A stretch of DNA of 44,565 nucleotides from Phycisphaerae bacterium (GTDB lineage Bacteria; Planctomycetota; Phycisphaerae; Sedimentisphaerales; Sedimentisphaeraceae). Positions 1-8,349 of the stretch are shown one piece after another. A program made the translations under genes and the position numbers. A model generated the notes under the pieces. It had not been told where the DNA came from. It made no database searches and saw only the letters and a list, made by a program, of their open reading frames with translations. Positions within the stretch are counted from its first letter, which is position 1. Each line of letters begins with the position of its first letter. Where the stretch lies: positions 1-44,565 of the forward strand of contig JALWYQ010000032.1 in NCBI GenBank assembly GCA_027078365.1, read 5' to 3'.

Positions 1-361
1 ACTGTTGAAATCACTCCTAAAAAATGCTCTCACAAACGCAAATATAAGGCAAACACATACCACAAAAGGAATATAAAAATAACCGCCTATTTCGTGAATC
101 TCGCAAGGCGGGAGTGAACTCTTAGAGGTTTTTGTTTAGATGTTTGCAGGCCTAGATTGAACTAGGATATAGCTTAAGAACTACAAGTGAACAGTTTGCC
201 CAGCTGGGGCTCCGCGTTCCCAGGAGTTTACGATCTTAATGATAAAAAGCTTTTTCCATCTGCATTTATCTGTGCTTGTCCTGTTAGAGTTTCAAACTCT
301 AATAGGGTTAAAGCAATGAAACTATCGCAACCACTAACTACTAACACCTAACCACTGACCA
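1..361. other. Gene-free stretch downstream of birA
   Basis: I see no credible coding region here. It holds a GC-rich patch at 199-224 (GCCCAGCTGGGG followed by CTCCGCGTTCCCAGG) that stands out from its AT-rich surroundings and looks like a dispersed repeat fragment. It also holds an inverted repeat at 280-306 (CCTGTTAGAG, loop TTTCAAA, CTCTAATAGG) with no T-tract on either strand, so it is a poor terminator. A low-complexity run of ACTAAC/ACCACT words lies at about 328-367, against the birA stop codon. None of these has an assigned function. Confidence 0.5.
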
Positions 362-1114
362 CTAATATTTCAAGTCCGCCTCTATGAGAGTTTCAAGGCT
401 GCCATCTTCTCTTTTAACTACCAGCTCTCCGTTTGCGCCGAGAGAGTCGAATGTTGCGGTGAATACTTCGCCTTTGATGTTCGTTATTGTAAGTGTTTTG
501 TCTGCATGGGCGCAGTTGAGTTGCCATTCTTTTTTGATTTTGGCAAATTCGTCTTTTTGCCATGTATCCACATACTGCTTTAACTTCAAAAGCAACTCTC
601 TTAGAATAGCATCTAAATTGAGAGCCTCACCCAAAACGATACTCATAGATGTTGCTGGCTTATCGATTGCGCTTGCCTCTGATAGGTTCATGTTGACATT
701 TAGACCAATCCCCAGAATTATGTAGTTCGAATTGAAGCTCTCTACTGAAGCTAACTCTGCAAGGATACCGCAGATTTTCTTGCCATCGACCATAACATCG
801 TTGGGCCATTTAAGCTGCGCAGCGATACCCTTACCTTTTAGATACTCTGCAACTGCGACTCCAGCGGCGATAGTAATGCCGCTTAGTTTTTCTAGGTCGA
901 GCTCAGTTTTAATTAAAACAGAGAATGTTAGGTTCTTATCTTCAAAGCTAAGCCAAGATCTCTGTTTTCTACCCCTACCCAAAGCTTGCTTCTTTGCCGC
1001 AATTACGGTCCAATCTTTGGTGTCTTGGTGACCAGATGGGAGACTCAACAAGTTTTTTAGGTATGTATTGGTAGAGTCTAACTCATCAAACCATATTATA
1101 TTGAATTTCGCCAA
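362..1114 (-). CDS. birA: Biotin--[acetyl-CoA-carboxylase] ligase, short form without repressor domain
   Basis: Activates biotin with ATP and attaches it to the lysine of a biotin carrier domain, in the cytoplasm. The 250-residue protein starts straight at the catalytic domain. The biotinyl-AMP loop GRGRKQR is at 46-52, KWPND at 102-106, the catalytic lysine in KKICGIL is about residue 113, and LGIGLNVN is at 134-141. There is no N-terminal winged helix, so it is the non-regulatory class of ligase. The start codon is TTG, chosen because GGAG lies six bases upstream. It diverges from oadGAB, whose alpha subunit carries an EAMKMET biotinylation site, so that protein is a probable substrate. Confidence 0.93.
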   Translation of the reverse strand: MAKFNIIWFDELDSTNTYLKNLLSLPSGHQDTKDWTVIAAKKQALGRGRKQRSWLSFEDKNLTFSVLIKTELDLEKLSGITIAAGVAVAEYLKGKGIAAQLKWPNDVMVDGKKICGILAELASVESFNSNYIILGIGLNVNMNLSEASAIDKPATSMSIVLGEALNLDAILRELLLKLKQYVDTWQKDEFAKIKKEWQLNCAHADKTLTITNIKGEVFTATFDSLGANGELVVKREDGSLETLIEADLKY

Positions 1115-1201
1115 CTTTTACTCCAAAAGTAATTATTAGAGCCACCCTTTAGTTTTTTCCTACCGGGTAGCTATAAAACGCAAAAAGTGTAACAATAAAC
1201 A

Positions 1202-1230
1202 TTGACGAATCACAGTAAATATTCTCTAAT
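1202..1230 (+). promoter_or_regulatory. Sigma-70-type promoter of the oad operon
   Basis: TTGACG at 1202-1207 and TCTAAT at 1225-1230, separated by 17 bases. Both boxes are one base from consensus. Transcription would begin near 1237, giving a leader of about 85 nt before oadG. Confidence 0.6.
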
Positions 1231-1322
1231 AATCTAAATTTGGTCCAGATGCCTGGTGGGCTTTTGGACGTAAGCTCTAAAATTGTATTTATTGGTTTTA
1301 TTATTACAAAGAGAGGTCTCTC

Positions 1323-1556
1323 GTGGAAAACGCAGTCATGGAAAACATAGTGGCTCAAGGTTTCAATTTTATGCTCGTTGGGATGGGAGTTGTATTTGCA
1401 TTCCTTATACTGATGATTATCACTATGAGTATCGTATCCAGAATCATAACAACTCTGTTTCCTGAAAAAGAAGAGCCACTCGCCTCTGATTCAAATGCAG
1501 GCAATAAAGCAAGAATAGCAGCTGCTATCGCCATTGCAAAGGCGCAGGCAAGCTAA
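1323..1556 (+). CDS. oadG: Na+-transporting decarboxylase gamma subunit (OadG family)
   Basis: Small membrane anchor of the sodium-pumping decarboxylase complex; it holds the alpha subunit to the membrane-embedded beta subunit. At 77 residues it has one hydrophobic segment (about 17-40), then a charged and alanine-rich cytoplasmic tail, as expected for the family. The chosen start is GTG at 1323 because GAGAGG (1311-1316) lies six bases upstream; an in-frame ATG at 1338 is the alternative. It is the first gene of oadG-oadA-oadB. Gamma subunits diverge quickly, so the call rests on size, topology and position as much as on sequence. Confidence 0.85.
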   Translation: MENAVMENIVAQGFNFMLVGMGVVFAFLILMIITMSIVSRIITTLFPEKEEPLASDSNAGNKARIAAAIAIAKAQAS

Positions 1557-1641
1557 AAATAAGAAAGACATAAATCGTTATCTAGAAAGGGGATTTGCTT
1601 CCCTATAAATCCATACGATAAAACAGAAAGGTGGATTATTA

Positions 1642-3447
1642 ATGGCTAAGAAGAAAATTAACGTTATGATTACCGCATTCCGTGACGGATTTCAATCTTG
1701 TTACGGAGCTCGTGTTTTAACAGAAGATTTCATGCCTGCAGTTGAGGCTGCAAGAGATGCTGGCATCACACACTTTGAAGCTGGTGGTGGAGCACGCTTC
1801 CAGTCGCTATTCTTCTACTGTAACGAGAGTGCGTTTGACATGATGGACCGTTTCCGCGAGGTAGCTGGCCCTGACGCAAACCTCCAAACACTAGCTAGAG
1901 GCGCAAACGTTGTTGGTCTTGAGTCTCAGTCAAGAGATGTAATCAAAGCCCACGCACAGCTCTTTAAGAAGCACGGAATCACAACTATCCGTAACTTCGA
2001 TGCCCTAAACGATGTAAATAACCTCATCTATTCCGGTCAATGCATCCACGAAGCAGGATTAAAGCATGAAGTTGTGGTTACGATGATGGAACTTCCGCCA
2101 GGATGTGAAGGTGCTCATACTCCAGAATTTTACGCTGATACGCTCAAGAAAATCCTCGAAGCTGATATCCCATACGATTCAGTATGTTTTAAAGATGCCT
2201 CTGGAACATCAACACCTCACAAAGTCTATGAGACGATCAAACTAGCAAGAAAAATGCTCCCTGCAAACGTTTCAATACGTATGCACACCCACGAAACTGC
2301 TGGTAACGGAGCACTGTGTTACCGTGCAGCTCTTGATGGTGGTGCTGATGCAATAGACCTCTCTCTAGCCCCTGTATCGGGCGGAACGGCTCAAACAGAT
2401 GCGCTAGTTATGTGGCATGCTCTGCGTGGCACAGAGTTCGAATTAGATTTCGACGCCGAGAAGGTGCGCGAAGCGGAGGCAGTATTTAAAGACTGCATGA
2501 AAGACTACTTCTTCCCGCCAGAGGCTGCTGCGGTTGAGCCGCTAATCCCTTGGTCTCCAATGCCAGGCGGTGCTTTGACAGCAAATACTCAAATGCTCCG
2601 CGATAACGGCATGATGGATAAATACCCAGAGATTATTGCCGCTATGGGTGAGACTGTACGAAAAGGTGGATTTGGAACTTCTGTAACTCCAGTATCTCAG
2701 TTCTACTTCCAACAGGCGTTTAACAATGTAATGTTTGGTCCTTGGGAGAAAATTGCAGACGGCTACGGTAAGATGGTGCTTGGATATTTCGGCAAGACTC
2801 CTTGTGAACCAGACGCCGAAATCGTGAAGATTGCTTCAGAACAACTCAACCTTGAGCCAACAACTGAATTGCCTATAGACATCAACGACCGCGACGAGAA
2901 CAAAGGATTAGCTCAAGCTAAGAAGAAAGTTCTTGATGCAGGGCTCGAAGCTACCGACGAGAATGTCTTTATTGTTGCAACTTGCGGCGATAAGGGCCTA
3001 ACATTCCTAAAGGGTGAAGCAAAACTCGGAATACGCAAAAATGAAGCCAAGGCAGCTAAAACTACCAGCGGCAATATTGCTTGCTACAACGTCTCCCTTG
3101 ACGGAAAGAACTACAGCGTTACTCTCAACGGTTCTCAAGCAACTGTCAACGGAAAGACATACAACTTTGATGTTACAGAATCAGATGTTGACGCAGCTAA
3201 AGTCAAAAAATCGTCTAATGCAACAATCCAGACAGACAATGTAAAGGCAAAACTGCCTGGTTCTGTGGTGAAAATCCTCGTTGAAGAAGGTGAGGAAGTT
3301 GAAGAAGGTCAGACTATCATGATTATCGAAGCTATGAAGATGGAGACAGAAGTTAAGAGCATGGTCTCTGGTAGCATAGCTGAGATTGCGGTAGCTGTCG
3401 GTGATCAGGTTACTGCTGATCAAGTTCTCGTTCGTATTAATATGTAA
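1642..3447 (+). CDS. oadA: Decarboxylase/carboxyltransferase alpha subunit with C-terminal biotin carrier (OadA-like)
   Basis: Transfers the carboxyl group of a 2-oxoacid, probably oxaloacetate, to biotin on its own C-terminal carrier domain; the beta subunit then decarboxylates carboxybiotin and exports Na+. The 601 residues comprise a carboxyltransferase TIM barrel (about 1-290) with RDGFQS at 14-19, a probable catalytic lysine at 184 (FKDASG) and metal-binding His215/His217 (MHTHETAGNG). A helical middle region follows, then a biotinyl domain (about 530-601) with EAMKMET and the modified lysine at 566. Classical OadA has RDAHQS, KDMAG and HxH variants, so this is a divergent subfamily and the exact substrate is not certain. 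The start ATG has AAAGGTGG seven bases upstream. Confidence 0.88.
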   Translation: MAKKKINVMITAFRDGFQSCYGARVLTEDFMPAVEAARDAGITHFEAGGGARFQSLFFYCNESAFDMMDRFREVAGPDANLQTLARGANVVGLESQSRDVIKAHAQLFKKHGITTIRNFDALNDVNNLIYSGQCIHEAGLKHEVVVTMMELPPGCEGAHTPEFYADTLKKILEADIPYDSVCFKDASGTSTPHKVYETIKLARKMLPANVSIRMHTHETAGNGALCYRAALDGGADAIDLSLAPVSGGTAQTDALVMWHALRGTEFELDFDAEKVREAEAVFKDCMKDYFFPPEAAAVEPLIPWSPMPGGALTANTQMLRDNGMMDKYPEIIAAMGETVRKGGFGTSVTPVSQFYFQQAFNNVMFGPWEKIADGYGKMVLGYFGKTPCEPDAEIVKIASEQLNLEPTTELPIDINDRDENKGLAQAKKKVLDAGLEATDENVFIVATCGDKGLTFLKGEAKLGIRKNEAKAAKTTSGNIACYNVSLDGKNYSVTLNGSQATVNGKTYNFDVTESDVDAAKVKKSSNATIQTDNVKAKLPGSVVKILVEEGEEVEEGQTIMIIEAMKMETEVKSMVSGSIAEIAVAVGDQVTADQVLVRINM

Positions 3448-3462
3448 TTGAGGTGAATCACT

Positions 3463-4650
3463 GTGAATAGTTTCGTAGATCTCTGGGAAAATACAGGCCT
3501 ATATAATTTCTTTAGCATAGAAGGCTCAAAGCAATTCGCCATGATACTCGTTGGTTTATTGCTGATATTTCTCGCCATTAAGAAAGGTTGGGAACCATTG
3601 CTTCTAATGCCTATTGGATTTGGCTGTATCCTTGCAAACATTCCTGTTGCGGGAATTGCCGACATCGCTGGTCATGTCATGGCTAATGGTGAAATTGCTG
3701 AGAAATCGGGCTTTCTTGGCACATTTTACTCAATGGGTATTGAAAATGGTCTGTTTCCGTTGATAATATTTATGGGTGTTGGAGCAATGACTGATTTTGG
3801 GCCGTTGCTTGCAAACCCAAAAACTGCCCTTCTTGGTGGTGCCGCTCAGTTTGGTATCTTTGGTACCCTTATGGGCGCTGTTCTTTTAACAAAGTCGGGA
3901 TTGCTTCACTTTACAATGAACGAAGCATCTGCTATATCAATCATCGGTGGTGCTGACGGACCAACATCTATCTTTGGCGCAAGTAAGCTTGCCCCACATC
4001 TTCTTGGTCCAATCGCGGTTGCTGCATACTCCTACATGGCACTAGTGCCAATGATTCAACCTCCAATCATGAGACTGCTAACAACAAAGGCAGAGCGTCA
4101 GATTGAGATGAAGCAAATGCGTTACGTTAGCAAGCTAGAGAAAATGGTCTTCCCTCTCGTAGTTCTTGGCCTTTGTGCGTTATTGCTACCATCTGCGTGC
4201 CCACTTATTGGCTCGCTTATGTTTGGTAACCTTGTGAAGGAAAGTGGCGTTGTAGAACGTTTGAGTAAAACTCTCCAGAATGAGCTAATCAACATCGTAA
4301 CAATTATGCTTGGTCTTTCAGTTGGTTCAAAGCTAGCTTCTGACAAATTCCTAAATGGAAAGACTCTTGGAATCTTGTGTTTAGGTCTTATTGCTTTCTG
4401 TATTGGTACTGCGGCAGGAGTATTACTTGCAAAACTGATGAACAAACTAAGCAAAGAGAAAATCAACCCATTAATTGGTGCTGCCGGCGTTTCAGCTGTA
4501 CCGATGGCTGCGCGAGTTGCCAATAAGGTTGGTCTTGAGGAGAACCCTCACAACTTCCTACTTATGCATGCTATGGGGCCAAACGTGGCAGGAGTGATTG
4601 GCTCTGCTGTTGCTGCTGGTGTGTTGCTAGCGTTGTGCGGTGCTTCATAA
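3463..4650 (+). CDS. oadB: Na+-transporting decarboxylase beta subunit
   Basis: Polytopic inner-membrane subunit that decarboxylates carboxybiotin and couples this to Na+ export. The 395-residue protein is full length, with many hydrophobic helices. It keeps the family hallmarks: [11 protein letters not shown] near residue 108, [10 protein letters not shown] (Asp165, implicated in Na+/H+ coupling in the family) and the later repeat-like [12 protein letters not shown] segment. The start is GTG at 3463 with AGGTGA six bases upstream and only 15 bases after the oadA stop. A strong terminator closes the operon. With OadG and OadA this is a complete pump, so the cell probably gains a sodium gradient from oxaloacetate (or a related acid). 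Confidence 0.95.
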   Translation: MNSFVDLWENTGLYNFFSIEGSKQFAMILVGLLLIFLAIKKGWEPLLLMPIGFGCILANIPVAGIADIAGHVMANGEIAEKSGFLGTFYSMGIENGLFPLIIFMGVGAMTDFGPLLANPKTALLGGAAQFGIFGTLMGAVLLTKSGLLHFTMNEASAISIIGGADGPTSIFGASKLAPHLLGPIAVAAYSYMALVPMIQPPIMRLLTTKAERQIEMKQMRYVSKLEKMVFPLVVLGLCALLLPSACPLIGSLMFGNLVKESGVVERLSKTLQNELINIVTIMLGLSVGSKLASDKFLNGKTLGILCLGLIAFCIGTAAGVLLAKLMNKLSKEKINPLIGAAGVSAVPMAARVANKVGLEENPHNFLLMHAMGPNVAGVIGSAVAAGVLLALCGAS

Positions 4651-4675
4651 GATTTATATCTAGGCAAAACATCAA

Positions 4676-4707
4676 GGGTAGTCGGTAAAACGACTGCCCT
4701 TTTTTTA
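4676..4707 (+). terminator. Rho-independent terminator of the oad operon
   Basis: GGGTAGTCG (4676-4684) pairs with CGACTGCCC (4691-4699), one G-U pair in nine, followed by a run of eight T. Confidence 0.9.
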
Positions 4708-4838
4708 TAAGCTCCAAACTTCTAGCTGTTTTCTTCTGCTGCCATCTTTTCTCTATTGCAATATCAAAGCTCTAGCTTTATCATCGTTTGAGACGTAATT
4801 CCAACAAGAAAAATATTTAAGCTTAAGCCCGAATAAAA

Positions 4839-5477
4839 ATGATTAAATTTGAGAAAATCCACCTAATCTTTGGCAGAGTACCAGTAATAGAAGATTTGTC
4901 CCTCAATATTAAAGCAAAGGAAAAAGTCGTACTCTTTGGCAGGTCTGGATCTGGAAAGTCGAGTCTTTTTTCGATGCTTCTTGGATTCGTCAAACCTGAT
5001 AAGGGGCGAATTCTTTTCAATGGCAAGGTTTTAGACGATGAAACAGTATGGCAGGTGCGCAGAGAAGCCGTATATGTGGACCAAGATATCAGCCTTGGTA
5101 ACACAACCGCTTCTGAGTTAATTGATTCTGTCTCCAAATTGAAAGCAAATTCACATCTCGTTTTTAGTAAAGATAAAATCCACGGTTTGCTAGAAGATTT
5201 TGGGCTATCCCCAAGCGTCTTAGATAAACATCTCCCAACGCTATCTGGTGGCGAGAGGCAAAGGATAGCGATTATAATTACCTTATTGCTTGAGAGAAAG
5301 GTCTTCCTCTTAGACGAAGTTACATCGTCTCTTGATGAGCATTTAAAAAAGAAGGTGGTAGATTATTTTGCAAATAGAGATGATATAACTTGCCTCATAA
5401 GCTCACACGACCCGCAGTGGTACAATAACGATTCAATCAAGGTCTTCAATGTTGAGGAAAAGAGATGGGAACAATAG
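4839..5477 (+). CDS. ABC transporter ATPase, FetA/YbbL-like
   Basis: ATPase that would energise the membrane protein encoded next. The 212-residue single nucleotide-binding domain has Walker A GRSGSGKSS at 34-42, signature LSGGERQR at 135-142, Walker B VFLLDE at 155-160 with Glu160 as the probable catalytic base, and the switch histidine in SSHD near 194. Its stop overlaps the next gene by 13 bases, so the two are translationally coupled. The partner is a UPF0014/FetB-type permease, which makes this a FetA-type exporter ATPase (iron export in E. coli); the substrate here is inferred. No good Shine-Dalgarno site precedes the ATG. A weak promoter-like pair (TTGCAA 4756, TTTATC 4778) lies upstream. 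Confidence 0.82.
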   Translation: MIKFEKIHLIFGRVPVIEDLSLNIKAKEKVVLFGRSGSGKSSLFSMLLGFVKPDKGRILFNGKVLDDETVWQVRREAVYVDQDISLGNTTASELIDSVSKLKANSHLVFSKDKIHGLLEDFGLSPSVLDKHLPTLSGGERQRIAIIITLLLERKVFLLDEVTSSLDEHLKKKVVDYFANRDDITCLISSHDPQWYNNDSIKVFNVEEKRWEQ

Positions 5478-6268
5478 ATATCCCAATATCTTCTCTGGCT
5501 CTGAGTTTTTTGCTACTACTGATTCCAATTGTAATCAGTATAGCTCTACGGCTAAGCATACTGCGCTCGCTACTTTACAGCGCTACAAGAATGGCAATTC
5601 AACTTGTTCTAATTGGTTTTTTTCTAAAATACCTCTTCGAATACAATAACCCGCTAGTAAATCTACTCTGGTTGGGAGTGATGCTAACAACGGCAGTCTT
5701 TACCGCGATTAAGAGCTCAACTATAAAGATTAGCAAAATCTTCTTGCCTGTTTTTGTATCATTTACCATCTCAACCTTGACGGTGATATTTTACCTAAAC
5801 ACAGTTGTGATAGATCTTCAAAATATCTTCGACGCAAGGTATCTCATAGTGCTTAGCGGAATGCTACTTGGAAACTCTCTTCGAGGCAATATAGTTGGAA
5901 TCGCTGCATTTTATAAAAATATCAGAAAAGATATAAAAGCATATCTATACCGGCTAGCTCTTGGCGCAAGCGAGTATGAAGCCCTGTTACCATATATGCG
6001 TCAAAGTATTGAACTGGCCTTAAAACCAACATTAGCCGCAATGGCAACAATGGGAATAGTCGCCCTGCCGGGTATGATGACTGGAGTACTGCTTGGAGGC
6101 GCAAGTCCAGCACTTGCCATTAAATATCAAATTATGATTATGATTGCTATTTCAGTCAGCACGATAATGAGCATAGTGCTAACCATACTGATGACAATAC
6201 GTATATGTTTTGACAAATCTGGAATGCTAAAACAAAGCGTTTTTTCAAACGCAAGCATACATGATTAG
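5465..6268 (+). CDS. ABC transporter permease, FetB/UPF0014 family
   Basis: Inner-membrane partner of the preceding ATPase. The 267-residue protein has about seven hydrophobic helices and the family pattern: AVFTAIKSS in the second or third helix region, GMLLGNSLRG near 140, a cytoplasmic loop with LGASEYEALLPY, and the conserved stretch ALPGMMTGVLLGG near 200. These match the FetB/ALS3 family, whose bacterial members export iron and help resist oxidative stress. It starts inside the end of the ATPase gene (ATG at 5465). The metal substrate is not visible from sequence. Confidence 0.85.
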   Translation: MGTIDIPISSLALSFLLLLIPIVISIALRLSILRSLLYSATRMAIQLVLIGFFLKYLFEYNNPLVNLLWLGVMLTTAVFTAIKSSTIKISKIFLPVFVSFTISTLTVIFYLNTVVIDLQNIFDARYLIVLSGMLLGNSLRGNIVGIAAFYKNIRKDIKAYLYRLALGASEYEALLPYMRQSIELALKPTLAAMATMGIVALPGMMTGVLLGGASPALAIKYQIMIMIAISVSTIMSIVLTILMTIRICFDKSGMLKQSVFSNASIHD

Positions 6269-6528
6269 CGTAAAATCATTTAACGAAAATGACGCAAGTA
6301 ACGCAAGCTATGCAAGGGGTAACCGAAACTTGTTGCGACCGCACTTGGACAGGTTGCAGGTTCCCGCTTTCCGACGCAACTAATACACCGCAAAACACAC
6401 ATAAAACCCGAAGTAAGTAGCTGCCCTATTTGAGAAATTAAGCAATAAATATTAGAGAAATTACCAACCACTATCACACACTACATATAGCAAGCAAAAA
6501 ACAAGAAAGCCCAATATATAGAATATAC
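6269..6528. other. Gene-free stretch between fetB-like gene and FlgI/HEAT gene
   Basis: No supported gene. The only order I see is three 9-bp units at 6292-6318 (ACGCAAGTA, ACGCAAGCT, ATGCAAGGG). A 65-codon minus-strand reading frame here has no ribosome binding site or recognisable domain and is not called. Confidence 0.4.
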
Positions 6529-6557
6529 TTGACTCTTAGTGGTGCTGAGAATACTAT
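6529..6557 (+). promoter_or_regulatory. Sigma-70-type promoter of the FlgI/HEAT lipoprotein gene
   Basis: TTGACT at 6529-6534, 17 bases, TACTAT at 6552-6557. It lies across an upstream in-frame GTG (6539), which argues for the downstream start at 6632. Confidence 0.65.
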
Positions 6558-6631
6558 CTAGCAAACTAATAATGCTAGTTAGAATTCATAGGGCAAGAGG
6601 CTCTATCGATTGTGATTCTAAAGGGGTTAGT

Positions 6632-8257
6632 ATGCGCAAGACCGTAATAAGCGTTTTTTCTATGGCGATGATTTTGCTCACTATCTCTGGGTGCGCAAAG
6701 AAGAATAAAGAAAAAATTGCCCAGCTAGAAGAAGCAATACAACTTAATCAAAATATCGGCTACTTTGCAGAAGTATTTAGTTCAAATGCTGTTTTGGTAG
6801 AAGGCTATGGCATTGTCATGGGGCTTGGTAAAAATGGCTCAGCCCAATGCCCTGTCGGCATTGAATCACAAATGGTAAAGCTCATTCAGAGGAAGCTAAA
6901 TACTACTAGCAGAAAAGAAGCTCTGGATCTATTAAAAAGCAGAGACAATGCTGTCGTTCGAGTTTACGGTATCATACCAACAGGAAGCGCAAAAGGCACT
7001 AAATTTGATGTAATAGTTGAAGCCCTTGAAGGAACCCAGACAACTTCTCTTGAAGGTGGCACACTTTTTGAGTGCAATTTAGTTCCGTACAACAGGGTTG
7101 GCGTTGCCGGAGCAAGAGAACTCGCTACCGCAAAGGGAGCTGTTTATGTTGAAAATATCAACGGTGGTTCTCCAAACAAAACTAAAGGCGTTGTCATAGG
7201 TGGCGCAGAATCGATTGAAGAACCAGTTATGACCGTGGCATTGTATGAACAAAATTTTATGCTAACTAGCCTCATTAGAAATATGATTAATGATCGTTTC
7301 GGCAGCGGGACGGCTATTGCGAAAACTCCAGGTCTTATACTTATAAACCCGCCAACTGAATACAGCAACAGACAAGAGAAATTCACAAAACTCATAAAAG
7401 CGCTCTATCTACCTCAAAATGACCAAACTCAAATTGCAAGAATCAAGGAACTAGCCTCTCAACTTGGCGAGAAGAATCAAATATTTGATAGTGAAATTGG
7501 CCTCGAAGCAATCGGTAGGCGATGCATCGGATATGTACGCGAATATCTCAAAAGCGACAATGAATATGTAAGACTGCGAGCCGCCAGAGTATTGCTTGAT
7601 TTAGGAGATGATGATGCCGCTTGGACTCTGCGTGATATAGCATTAGATAAAAAATCACCTTACAGAGTCGAAGCAATTGAGGCAATTGGATATGCAGACC
7701 GTGATATTATTCAGCAGACTCTGAGAGTCTTTATTGACGACGAAGATATCGACGTTCGTATTGCAGCATATAGAGCTCTCAAAAGGATAGATGACGTTTC
7801 GATAACAACCGAGCAAATTGGCAATGAATTCACGATGGAAGTAATCGAAGCGCATCAAAACAACACTATTTATATCAGACGCCAAAAAGACCCTGCAATC
7901 ATCGTGTTTGGAAGAGATATCAAGGCAATCCACAATATATTCATAACTTCAAAGGACCACAAAGTTACAATCTGTGCAACACCAAATGCAGATAAAGTCT
8001 CTATAATACGCAAAAACCCCTTCAAACCGGGCATTATTGGTCCGATCAAGTCGGGCTATTCTATAACCAGTATAATACGTGCGTTGGGAGAAAGCCCTTC
8101 CAAAAAGGCATTCTCTTTTAAGCAGGGTTTGGGTGTTGATTTTGCTGAGATTGTCCCAATACTTGAAACAATGTGCAAAAGCGGTGCTGTAAACGCCAAG
8201 TTTGTAGCGCAGCCGCTAGCCGATATTGACAGTGAAATTAAGGCTCGTTTGAAATAG
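6632..8257 (+). CDS. Lipoprotein with FlgI-like domain and HEAT repeats
   Basis: Function unknown. Predicted lipoprotein of 541 residues: signal peptide with lipobox TISGC, lipidated Cys21. Residues about 45-190 and the following segment resemble the flagellar P-ring protein FlgI: VEGYGIVMGLGKNG, a proline/glycine strand equivalent to the FlgI 'PPFARPG' region (GIIPTGSAKGTKFDV) and SLEGGTLFECNLVPYN. About residues 290-390 form HEAT-like helical repeats (YVRLRAARVLLDLGD, YRVEAIEAIGYAD, DVRIAAYRALKRI). A C-terminal domain of about 140 residues is unassigned. Start ATG 6632 is chosen for AAGGGG just upstream and for the promoter placement. It may be an envelope ring or scaffold protein; a role in flagella is inference only. 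Confidence 0.75.
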   Translation: MRKTVISVFSMAMILLTISGCAKKNKEKIAQLEEAIQLNQNIGYFAEVFSSNAVLVEGYGIVMGLGKNGSAQCPVGIESQMVKLIQRKLNTTSRKEALDLLKSRDNAVVRVYGIIPTGSAKGTKFDVIVEALEGTQTTSLEGGTLFECNLVPYNRVGVAGARELATAKGAVYVENINGGSPNKTKGVVIGGAESIEEPVMTVALYEQNFMLTSLIRNMINDRFGSGTAIAKTPGLILINPPTEYSNRQEKFTKLIKALYLPQNDQTQIARIKELASQLGEKNQIFDSEIGLEAIGRRCIGYVREYLKSDNEYVRLRAARVLLDLGDDDAAWTLRDIALDKKSPYRVEAIEAIGYADRDIIQQTLRVFIDDEDIDVRIAAYRALKRIDDVSITTEQIGNEFTMEVIEAHQNNTIYIRRQKDPAIIVFGRDIKAIHNIFITSKDHKVTICATPNADKVSIIRKNPFKPGIIGPIKSGYSITSIIRALGESPSKKAFSFKQGLGVDFAEIVPILETMCKSGAVNAKFVAQPLADIDSEIKARLK

Positions 8258-8349
8258 CCTAGATTAACGATAGTAGTAACAAAATAACCAGAAAAATAAA
8301 CTCTTAATATAGAAAGCTTTTCTTCTTCATAGCTAGGGAAGGCAAAAGA

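Noticed and set aside
6280..6477. 65-codon minus-strand reading frame
   Set aside because: No RBS, no recognisable domain, unusual composition; treated as chance.
6539..6631. Upstream in-frame GTG start for the FlgI/HEAT gene
   Set aside because: It lies inside a good promoter and would place 31 residues before a perfect lipoprotein signal peptide; ATG 6632 has a proper RBS.
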